A stretch of DNA of 5,101 nt, from contig CAMPJU010000122.1 in assembly GCA_946886995.1 (NCBI GenBank), positions 1-5,101 on the forward strand, given 5' to 3'. This DNA comes from an uncultured Lysobacteraceae bacterium. Its GTDB lineage: Bacteria > Pseudomonadota > Gammaproteobacteria > Xanthomonadales > Xanthomonadaceae. The notes beneath the pieces are model-generated. The model was not told where the DNA came from. It was given only the letters and a program-made list of their open reading frames with translations, and did not search any database. A program made the position numbers and the translations under genes. Shown here in pieces: positions 1-5,101 of the stretch. How positions within the stretch are numbered: position 1 is the first letter of the stretch; every line of letters starts with the position of its first letter.

Positions 1-253
1 CTTCCACGCCGAGGAGTCCTACCGGCCGACCTCGCACCCGCAGATCCTCCAGGCCGACCAGCGCGGCATCTCAGCCGAGGCGATCGGCACGGCGCTGGTC
101 GAGCTGCGTTCCGCCAGCGTGCGCTACGACGCCGAGTCGCTTGCGTCGCTGCTGCGACAGGCGGTGCCCGAGTTCGCGCCGGCGGGGCGCGATGCCGAAG
201 GCGCCGGCGCCACGGTGGTCGCGTTCCCGGCCCGCCACGCACGGAAGCTTTGA
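1..253 (+). CDS. C-terminal fragment of CapD/WbpM-like nucleotide-sugar dehydratase/epimerase (polysaccharide biosynthesis protein)
   Basis: Only the last 83 codons are present, in the frame that starts at base 2 and stops with TGA at 251-253; the N-terminus lies left of the window. The fragment opens with FHAEESYRPTSHPQILQA. This resembles the conserved tail of the CapD/FlaA1/WbpM family, where an acidic 'EELFHAEE' stretch is followed by 'PT.HPKI'. Family members are membrane-anchored or soluble short-chain dehydrogenase-type enzymes that dehydrate or epimerise UDP-linked amino sugars for O-antigen, capsule or exopolysaccharide. The catalytic Rossmann core and any membrane segments are outside the window, so the exact reaction cannot be given. 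The gene directly overlaps galU, which supports a role in sugar-nucleotide supply. The identification rests on motif recall for one short stretch, so it is probable rather than certain. Confidence 0.72.
   Translation, partial: FHAEESYRPTSHPQILQADQRGISAEAIGTALVELRSASVRYDAESLASLLRQAVPEFAPAGRDAEGAGATVVAFPARHARKL
243..247 (+). promoter_or_regulatory. Ribosome binding site of galU, deciding the ATG start
   Basis: GGAAG at 243-247 lies inside the last codons of the upstream gene and 5 bases before the ATG at 253. A TTG at 250-252 is also in frame but would leave only 2 bases of spacing, so the ATG is the better start. Confidence 0.55.
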
Positions 254-1161
254 TGGGCGGGCACCGCAGGATCCGCAAGGCGGTCTTTCCCGTTGCCGGT
301 CTCGGTACCCGGTTCCTTCCTGCCACCAAGACCGTCCCCAAGGAGATGTTGCCGGTCATCGACCGGCCGCTGATCCAGTACGCGGTCGACGAGGCGATCG
401 AGGCCGGGTGCGACACGCTGGTGTTCATCACCAACCGCTACAAGCACGCGGTCGCCGATTACTTCGACAAGGCCTACGAGCTGGAACAGAAGCTCGAGCG
501 TGCCGGCAAGACCGAACAGCTGGCGCTGGTCCGCAACGTGCTGCCCGAGGGCGTGCGCGCCGTGTTCGTGACCCAGGCCGAGGCACTCGGGCTCGGGCAT
601 GCGGTGCTGTGCGCGAAACCCGTGGTGGGCGACGAACCGTTCGCGGTGATCCTGCCCGACGACCTGATCTGGAACCGCGGTGGCGATGGCGCGCTCAAGC
701 AGATGGCCGACGCCGCCGAGGCCACCGGCGCAAGCATGATCGCGGTGCAGGACGTGCCGCGGTCGCAGACGGGCAGCTACGGCATCGTCGCCACGGAAGC
801 CTTCGAAGGACGCCGTGGGCGGATCACGTCCATGGTCGAGAAGCCGAGCCCGGAGCAGGCGCCCAGCACGCTGGCCGTGGTCGGGCGCTACATCCTCGAT
901 CCGAAGGTGTTCGACTTGCTGGAGGCCACCACGCCCGGTGCCGGCGGCGAGATCCAGCTCACCGACGCGATCGCGACGCTGCTTGCCGGGCAAGCGGTGG
1001 ACGCGTTCCGCTTCCAGGGCACGCGGTTCGATTGCGGCACCCATATCGGCCTGGTCGAGGCGACGATCCGGCACGCGCTGGACCATGAGCGGCTGAGCGT
1101 GGAGGCGCGCGAGGTGATGGAGAAGGCGCTGTACGAACTCGGCGTGCGCGAACTGGGCTGA
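253..1161 (+). CDS. galU: UTP--glucose-1-phosphate uridylyltransferase (UDP-glucose pyrophosphorylase) GalU
   Basis: This cytoplasmic enzyme converts UTP and glucose 1-phosphate into UDP-glucose and pyrophosphate, feeding LPS, exopolysaccharide and UDP-glucuronate synthesis. The 302-residue product matches the usual bacterial GalU length. Its motifs run in family order. The nucleotide-binding GLGTRFLPATKTVPKEMLP is at residues 16-34, with Lys26 and Lys30. GLGHAV is near 113-118, the LPDD metal/nucleotide loop at 134-137, and the EKP sugar-phosphate motif at 196-198. GGEIQLTDA follows at 231-239 and FDCGTHIGLVEA at 259-270. I chose the ATG at 253 over the in-frame TTG at 250 because of the Shine-Dalgarno spacing. 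The start overlaps the TGA of the upstream epimerase gene by one base (TGATG), which suggests translational coupling in one transcript. The frame is intact and no key residue appears missing. Confidence 0.97.
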   Translation: MGGHRRIRKAVFPVAGLGTRFLPATKTVPKEMLPVIDRPLIQYAVDEAIEAGCDTLVFITNRYKHAVADYFDKAYELEQKLERAGKTEQLALVRNVLPEGVRAVFVTQAEALGLGHAVLCAKPVVGDEPFAVILPDDLIWNRGGDGALKQMADAAEATGASMIAVQDVPRSQTGSYGIVATEAFEGRRGRITSMVEKPSPEQAPSTLAVVGRYILDPKVFDLLEATTPGAGGEIQLTDAIATLLAGQAVDAFRFQGTRFDCGTHIGLVEATIRHALDHERLSVEAREVMEKALYELGVRELG

Positions 1162-1162
1162 C

Positions 1163-1179
1163 CGCGGCGTGTCTCCGCG
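1163..1179 (+). other. Short G+C hairpin after galU
   Basis: CGCGG at 1163-1167 is complementary to CCGCG at 1175-1179, leaving a 7-base loop, directly after the galU stop codon. No T-run follows, so it is not a classical intrinsic terminator. A 5-bp G+C stem is also expected fairly often by chance in DNA this rich in G+C. Confidence 0.3.
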
Positions 1180-1186
1180 CTAACGT

Positions 1187-1212
1187 GGCGGTCCCGCACC
1201 GGGACGACCGCC
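1187..1212 (+). promoter_or_regulatory. Inverted repeat covering the ribosome binding region of the FAD oxidoreductase
   Basis: GGCGG (1187-1191) pairs with CCGCC (1208-1212), and TCCCG (1192-1196) pairs with CGGGA (1200-1204). This leaves a 3-base loop (CAC) and a 3-base bulge (CGA, 1205-1207). The only Shine-Dalgarno-like sequence, GGGA at 1201-1204, lies inside the stem. The stem ends on the base before the GTG start at 1213. In RNA it could limit initiation at this gene. The pairing is directly visible; a regulatory role is inference. Confidence 0.4.
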
Positions 1213-2496
1213 GTGGAACCGACCGACTACTACCGCTCCACCGCCGCGCATGGTCGCGAGCATGCCGCGCTGGCGGGTGACGTCGAATGCGACACCTGCG
1301 TGGTGGGCGGCGGCTTCGCCGGGCTCAACACGGCGCTCGGGCTGGTCGAACGCGGGCACCGCGGCGTGGTGCTGCTCGAGGCGGAACGCCTCGGGCGTGG
1401 CGCGTCGGGTCGCAACGGGGGCTTCGTGTTCGGCGGATTCTCCCGCGGGGAGGATCGCCTGCTGGCCGACCTCGGGCCGGTCCGCGCCCGCGCGCTGTAC
1501 GCCGGTACCACGGACGCGGTCGAGCTGATCCGTGGCCGCATCGACCGCTTCGGCATCGATTGCGAGCGCACCGACGCGGGCGTCCTCTGGGCCAACTGGT
1601 TCGACGACCCCGAGGTGCTGCGCACGCGGCAGCGTTTGCTGGCCGACCACTTCGGCGTCGAGTGGGAATGGGTGCCGCGCGCGGACCTGCGCGCGCAACT
1701 CCGCACGACGCGATATTCCGATGCGCTGTTCGAGCCGCGCGCGTTCCACTTCCATCCGCTGAAGTACCTGCAGGGCATCGCCCGCGCCGCGGCTTCCCTG
1801 GGCGCCGCGTTGCACGAGCGATCTCCCGCGACCGGCCTGGTGCGCGAAGGCAGCGGGTGGCGGGTCGACACGCCGGGCGGCAGCGTGCGCGCGCGTCGCG
1901 TCGTGCTCGCCTGTGGTGGCTACCTCTCGGGCCTGCGCGACCGCGTCGATGCCGGAGTGCTGCCGATCGCCACGTACGCGATGGCGACCGAGCCGCTCGG
2001 CGACCGGCTGCATGAAGCGATGGCGACCCGGGCAGCCGTCTACGACACGCGCTTCGCGTTCGACTACTACCGGCCGATGGCCGACACCCGGCTGTTGTGG
2101 GGCGGGCGCATCTCGATCCTCGAGCGCGACCCGGAAGCCGTCGCACGACTCCTGCGGCGCGACCTGCTGGCGGTGTTCCCGCAACTGGAAGGCGTGCGCA
2201 TCGACCATGCCTGGTCGGGGTTGATGAGCTACGCGCGCCACGAGATGCCGCAGGTCGGCCTGGTCGACGACGACCTCTGGCTCGCCCAGGCGTTTGGCGG
2301 GCATGGCGTGGCGCCGACGGCGTTCGCTGGCGAGTTGCTGGCATCGGCCATCGCGGAAGGCGACACCCGCTGGCGCGAACTCTGCGACTACGGCCTGGTG
2401 TCGGCACTAAAGCCCGCGGGTCTTGTGGCCGCGCAGTTTCGCTACTGGTGGCTGCAGGGCCTGGACGCCTGGAAGGATTGGCGCGAGGGCGGCTAG
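1213..2496 (+). CDS. FAD-dependent oxidoreductase, DAO family, PuuB-like (gamma-glutamylputrescine oxidase type)
   Basis: This is probably a flavoenzyme that oxidises an amine or amino acid to an imine, with release of ammonia or a shorter amine after hydrolysis. The 427 residues match PuuB-type proteins in length. After a short lead with the family's 'YY' start (Tyr6-Tyr7), a Rossmann FAD site CVVGGGFAGL lies at 29-38, with Glu56 at the end of the second strand to bind ribose. GASGRNGG follows at 63-70, as in E. coli PuuB. ACGGYLSG is at 233-240, a substrate-domain stretch YRPMADTRLLWGGRIS at 286-301, and the C-terminal FAD motif FGGHGVAPTAFAGELL at 361-376. The start is GTG with GGGA 8 bases upstream. 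The galU stop lies in the same frame and no other start codon lies between, so no longer start is possible. No signal peptide or membrane segment is seen. No puu-type partner (ligase, aldehyde dehydrogenase, hydrolase) is nearby, so the substrate is unknown; sarcosine, glycine or other DAO activities remain possible. Confidence 0.88.
   Translation: MEPTDYYRSTAAHGREHAALAGDVECDTCVVGGGFAGLNTALGLVERGHRGVVLLEAERLGRGASGRNGGFVFGGFSRGEDRLLADLGPVRARALYAGTTDAVELIRGRIDRFGIDCERTDAGVLWANWFDDPEVLRTRQRLLADHFGVEWEWVPRADLRAQLRTTRYSDALFEPRAFHFHPLKYLQGIARAAASLGAALHERSPATGLVREGSGWRVDTPGGSVRARRVVLACGGYLSGLRDRVDAGVLPIATYAMATEPLGDRLHEAMATRAAVYDTRFAFDYYRPMADTRLLWGGRISILERDPEAVARLLRRDLLAVFPQLEGVRIDHAWSGLMSYARHEMPQVGLVDDDLWLAQAFGGHGVAPTAFAGELLASAIAEGDTRWRELCDYGLVSALKPAGLVAAQFRYWWLQGLDAWKDWREGG
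2493..2496. other. CTAG palindrome shared by two convergent stop codons
   Basis: The plus-strand oxidoreductase ends with TAG at 2494-2496 and the minus-strand thiolase ends with TAG at 2495-2493. Together they form CTAG. The two coding regions therefore overlap by 4 bases, and no intergenic space remains for a terminator between the operons. Confidence 0.95.
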
Positions 2497-3698
2497 ACCG
2501 CCTCGAATATCCCGGCCGCGCCCATGCCGGTGCCGATGCACATCGTCACCATCCCGTACTGCTGCTTCCGGCGGCGCAGGCCATGGACGATCGTCGCGGT
2601 GCGGACCGCGCCGGTCGCGCCCAGCGGATGGCCCAGCGCGATCGCGCCACCGAGCGGGTTCACCTTCGAAGGGTCCAGCCCGACGTCGCGGATCACCGCG
2701 AGTGCCTGCGCGGCGAACGCTTCGTTGAGCTCGATCCAGTCCATCTGGTCCAGGGTCAACCCCGCGATCGCCAGCGCCTTCGGGATCGCCGCGATCGGGC
2801 CGATGCCCATCACTTCGGGCTTGACCCCGGCGACGGCGAAGCCTGCGAAGCGGGCGAGGGGAGTGAGGCCATGCTCGCGCACGGCGCGTTCCGAGGCGAG
2901 CAGCACCGCGGCCGCGCCATCGCTCATCTGTGAGGCATTGCCGGCGGTAACCGTGCCGCCGGCCGCGCCGTTGCGGAACACCGGCTTGAGCTTCGCCAGC
3001 GCCGCCAGCGACGACCCCGCGCGCGGCCCCTCGTCGGTGTCGACGACGGTCTCCCGGACACGGACCGCATTGCCGCCGAGGTCGGGCTCGCGCGCCACCA
3101 CGGTGACCGGCGAGATCTCGTCGCGGAATTCGCCGGCCGCGATCGCCGCGAGGGCCTTTTCGTGGGAAGCGAGTGCGAACGCATCCTGGTCCTCGCGCGA
3201 GACGTTCCATTGCGCCGCCACGTTCTCGGCGGTGATCCCCATGCCGTAGGCGATCGCCACGTTCTCGTCGCGCTCGAACACGGAAGGCGAGAGCGCGACC
3301 TTGTTCCCCATCATCGGCACCATCGTCATCGACTCGGTGCCGCCGGCCAGGACCAGGTCGGCCTCGCCGAGCCGGATCCGGTCGGCCGCCAGCGCCACCG
3401 CCTGCAGGCCGGACGAACAGAACCGGTTGATCGTCTGTGCGGGGACGCCATGCGGGAGCCCGGCCAGCAGCGCGCCGATCCGGGCGACGTTCATGCCCTG
3501 CTCGCCCTCGGGCATCGCGCAACCGACGATGACGTCGGCGATGCGCTCGGGGTCGATGCCCGGCGCCGACGCCACGATTTCGCGCAGCACGTGCGCGAGC
3601 AGGTCGTCGGGGCGGGTGTTGCGGAACGCGCCGCGGGCCTTGGCGACGGGCGTGCGGGTGGCGGCGACGACGTAGGCGTCCTGCAGTTGGCGGGTCAT
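2493..3698 (-). CDS. fadA: Acetyl-CoA C-acyltransferase (3-ketoacyl-CoA thiolase), FadA type
   Basis: This cytoplasmic thiolase cleaves 3-ketoacyl-CoA with CoA to give acetyl-CoA and a shortened acyl-CoA, the last step of each beta-oxidation round. The 401 residues fit the family. The nucleophile Cys94 sits in NRFCSSGLQ (91-99), followed by GGTESM. NEAFAAQ begins at Asn325, GHPLGATG carries His357, and Cys387 lies in the C-terminal CIGTGMGAAG. All catalytic residues of a degradative thiolase are therefore present. From memory, the sequence resembles the Bacillus FadA partner of FadN (EGEQGMN, REDQDAFA, PEVMGIGP) more than E. coli FadA. The ATG at 3698-3696 has GAGGA at 3710-3706 and lies 2 bases after the upstream stop, implying coupled translation. 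The frame stays open far upstream, but that extension is an Arg/Gly-rich shadow of the dehydrogenase gene. A biosynthetic acetoacetyl-CoA thiolase is a less likely alternative, given the neighbour. Confidence 0.95.
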   Translation of the reverse strand: MTRQLQDAYVVAATRTPVAKARGAFRNTRPDDLLAHVLREIVASAPGIDPERIADVIVGCAMPEGEQGMNVARIGALLAGLPHGVPAQTINRFCSSGLQAVALAADRIRLGEADLVLAGGTESMTMVPMMGNKVALSPSVFERDENVAIAYGMGITAENVAAQWNVSREDQDAFALASHEKALAAIAAGEFRDEISPVTVVAREPDLGGNAVRVRETVVDTDEGPRAGSSLAALAKLKPVFRNGAAGGTVTAGNASQMSDGAAAVLLASERAVREHGLTPLARFAGFAVAGVKPEVMGIGPIAAIPKALAIAGLTLDQMDWIELNEAFAAQALAVIRDVGLDPSKVNPLGGAIALGHPLGATGAVRTATIVHGLRRRKQQYGMVTMCIGTGMGAAGIFEAV

Positions 3699-3700
3699 CG

Positions 3701-5101
3701 TCAGTTCCTCAGTGGCTTGCCGGTCTTGAGCATGTGCGCGATGCGTTCCTGCGTTGCCGGCATCCGCGCAAGGGCGACGAAGTGCTCGCGTTCCAGCCGC
3801 AGCAACCAGTCCTCGTCGACGATCGAGCCGCGGTCGACCTCGCCGCCGCACAGGACCGTGGCGATCCGCGTGGCGACTTCCTCGTCGTGCGCCGAGATGA
3901 AGCGGCCCTCGCGCATGTTCACCAGCAGCATCCGCAGCGTGGCGATCCCGACGTCGCCGGCGACCTCGACCCGGCGCTCCGGCAGCGGCGGGCGGTACCC
4001 CGACCCGGCCATTGCCAGTGCGCGGGTCCGCGCGACGTGCAGCAGCTCGTGCGCATGCATCACCAGGGTGTCTTCCTGGCGCAGCAGGCCCAGCCCCCTG
4101 GCCTCGACGGCGGAGGTCGAGACCTTGGCCATGGCCACCGCCTCGAACGCCGGCTTCAGTTCCGCAAGCACGTCGCCCCCGGGTCCCGCGGCACGCGAGG
4201 CGCGCACGGCCAGTTCCTTCAGTCCGCCGCCGGCCGGCAGCAGCCCGACCCCGGCCTCCACCAGCCCGATGTAGCTTTCCAGGTGCGCGACCGCGTGCGC
4301 GGCGTGCATCTGGAACTCGCACCCGCCCCCCAGCGCCAGTCCGCGCACCGCCGCCACGACCGGGACGAGTGCGTACTTGATGCGCTGGCTGGTCGCCTGG
4401 AAGTCCGCGACCATCGCTTCGAACCCGGCCACGTCGCCCGACTGCAACAGACCCAGCGCGCCGGCCAGGTCGGCGCCCGCGGAGAACGGCTCCTTCGGCT
4501 GCCAGACCACCATGGCCTGGAAGTCGCGCTCGGCGATCCCGATCGCTTCCTGCAGGCCGGCAAGCACCTGGTCGCCGACGGTGTGCATCTTGGTCCGGAA
4601 CGACGCCACCAGCACACCGTCGCCGTCCGTCCAGGCGCGCAGGCCGTCGTTCTCGAAGACGGTCTCGCCCGGATCCGTGCGTTCGCCCAGCACCGGGTCG
4701 GGGAAGCGCTGGCGCCGGTACACGGCAAGCGCGGGGCGCGGCAGCTTGGCGTCCTGCGCAGGGCTGTAGCTGCCTTCGGCGCCGTGCACGCCATCGCGCC
4801 CGTCGAACACCCAGTCGGGCAGCGCCGCGTCGCTCATCGCGTTCCCGGCGACGATGTCCTCGGCGATCCACTCCGCGACGGCCTTCCAGCCCGCGGACTG
4901 CCACGCCTCGAACGGGCCGAGCGACCAGCCGTAGCCCCAGCGCAACGCCAGGTCGATGTCGCGCGCGGTGGTGGCGATGTCGCCCAGGTGCACCGCGCTG
5001 TAGTGGAACAGGTCGCGGAACACCGCCCACAGGAACCGCGCCTGCGGGTGGTCGCTGCCCCGCAACGCCGCGAACTTCGCGGCCGGGTCGCGCTCCTTCA
5101 G
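3701..5101 (-). CDS. Partial FadN-like 3-hydroxyacyl-CoA dehydrogenase/enoyl-CoA hydratase (C-terminal 466 residues)
   Basis: This bifunctional beta-oxidation enzyme would hydrate 2-enoyl-CoA and oxidise 3-hydroxyacyl-CoA with NAD. The frame is open to the right edge and stops with TGA at 3703-3701. The apparent TTG start at 5065 is not real, because coding continues upstream of it. Positions count from the first codon at the edge. Residues 48-65 (DIDLALRWGYGWSLGPFE) belong to the C-terminal domain of 3-hydroxyacyl-CoA dehydrogenases. A linker of about 80 residues follows, then a crotonase domain from about 150. This domain has the oxyanion-hole motif FSAGADL at 206-212, GLALGGGCEF with Glu262, and IGLVEAGVGLLPAGGG with Glu282. 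The 20-residue spacing of the two Glu matches Glu119/Glu139 of E. coli FadB. A helical C-terminus ends in KPLRN. Dehydrogenase before hydratase is the FadN order, opposite to FadB. The NAD-binding Rossmann domain, probably some 320 residues, lies outside the window. The thiolase follows after 2 bases. Confidence 0.92.
   Translation of the reverse strand: MKERDPAAKFAALRGSDHPQARFLWAVFRDLFHYSAVHLGDIATTARDIDLALRWGYGWSLGPFEAWQSAGWKAVAEWIAEDIVAGNAMSDAALPDWVFDGRDGVHGAEGSYSPAQDAKLPRPALAVYRRQRFPDPVLGERTDPGETVFENDGLRAWTDGDGVLVASFRTKMHTVGDQVLAGLQEAIGIAERDFQAMVVWQPKEPFSAGADLAGALGLLQSGDVAGFEAMVADFQATSQRIKYALVPVVAAVRGLALGGGCEFQMHAAHAVAHLESYIGLVEAGVGLLPAGGGLKELAVRASRAAGPGGDVLAELKPAFEAVAMAKVSTSAVEARGLGLLRQEDTLVMHAHELLHVARTRALAMAGSGYRPPLPERRVEVAGDVGIATLRMLLVNMREGRFISAHDEEVATRIATVLCGGEVDRGSIVDEDWLLRLEREHFVALARMPATQERIAHMLKTGKPLRN
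3706..3710 (-). promoter_or_regulatory. Ribosome binding site of the thiolase gene
   Basis: Read on the minus strand, GAGGA lies 7 bases before the thiolase ATG and inside the last codons of the upstream hydratase/dehydrogenase gene. It fixes the thiolase start at 3698 and supports coupling of the two genes. Confidence 0.7.

Noticed and set aside
124..1088. Long open frames overlapping galU on both strands (minus 124-1086, plus 141-1088)
   Set aside because: They are Arg/His/Ala-rich shadows without family motifs, and the galU frame is unambiguous throughout.
1161..1212. Intrinsic terminator or promoter between galU and the oxidoreductase
   Set aside because: There are hairpins but no T-run, and I saw no convincing -35/-10 pair. 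I list the stems only as possible RNA structure.
1180..2407. Long open frames antisense to the oxidoreductase (minus 1180-2304 and 1325-2407)
   Set aside because: Their low-complexity Arg/Pro/Ala-rich composition and lack of motifs mark them as shadows of the plus-strand DAO-family gene.
3162..4274. 370-residue plus-strand open frame across the thiolase/dehydrogenase junction
   Set aside because: It is antisense to two genes with complete catalytic motifs, and its translation shows no recognisable domain. It is explained by codon bias.
3699..5030. Upstream extension of the thiolase frame that would give an 845-residue fused protein on the minus strand
   Set aside because: The added residues are an Arg/Gly/Ala-rich translation without recognisable motifs, and lie in a different frame of the well-supported FadN-like gene. 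The thiolase has a normal start with a good ribosome binding site at 3698. The open frame is a result of scarce stop codons in high-GC DNA.
5063..5065. TTG as the start of the hydratase/dehydrogenase gene
   Set aside because: The frame continues open to the window edge, and the dehydrogenase C-terminal domain begins before or very near this codon, so the real start must lie outside the window.

Overview
The window is chromosomal DNA, very rich in G+C by eye, with codons ending almost always in G or C. It carries ordinary housekeeping and catabolic genes packed with almost no spacing. The combination of envelope-sugar genes (CapD/WbpM-type epimerase tail plus GalU), a PuuB-like oxidoreductase and a FadN/FadA-type beta-oxidation pair suggests a high-GC gammaproteobacterium. 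The Xanthomonadaceae (Lysobacter, Luteimonas, Pseudoxanthomonas and relatives) are my best guess, but this is inference from gene content and base composition, not from a marker gene.

Layout. Left part, plus strand: the last 83 codons of a CapD/WbpM-like nucleotide-sugar dehydratase/epimerase (to 253), overlapping by one base with galU (253-1161), which makes UDP-glucose. After a 51-base gap that can fold into two hairpins comes a FAD-dependent amine/amino-acid oxidoreductase of the DAO/PuuB type (1213-2496). Right part, minus strand: a thiolase (3698 down to 2493), preceded with a 2-base gap by the C-terminal 466 residues of a FadN-type bifunctional 3-hydroxyacyl-CoA dehydrogenase/enoyl-CoA hydratase that runs off the right edge. 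The two blocks converge and their stop codons share the palindrome CTAG at 2493-2496.

How the genes work together. The epimerase and GalU plausibly supply activated sugars for surface polysaccharide. The minus-strand pair supplies hydration, dehydrogenation and thiolytic cleavage of fatty acyl-CoA, and looks like one translationally coupled operon. The oxidoreductase has no obvious pathway partner in the window.

There is no stretch above 300 bases without a gene, and I saw no RNA gene, insertion sequence, CRISPR array or attachment site. I found no sign of a novel system. The points worth a second look are small-scale: the overlapping convergent stops, the hairpin at the oxidoreductase start, its orphan context, and the dehydrogenase-first domain order of the beta-oxidation protein.
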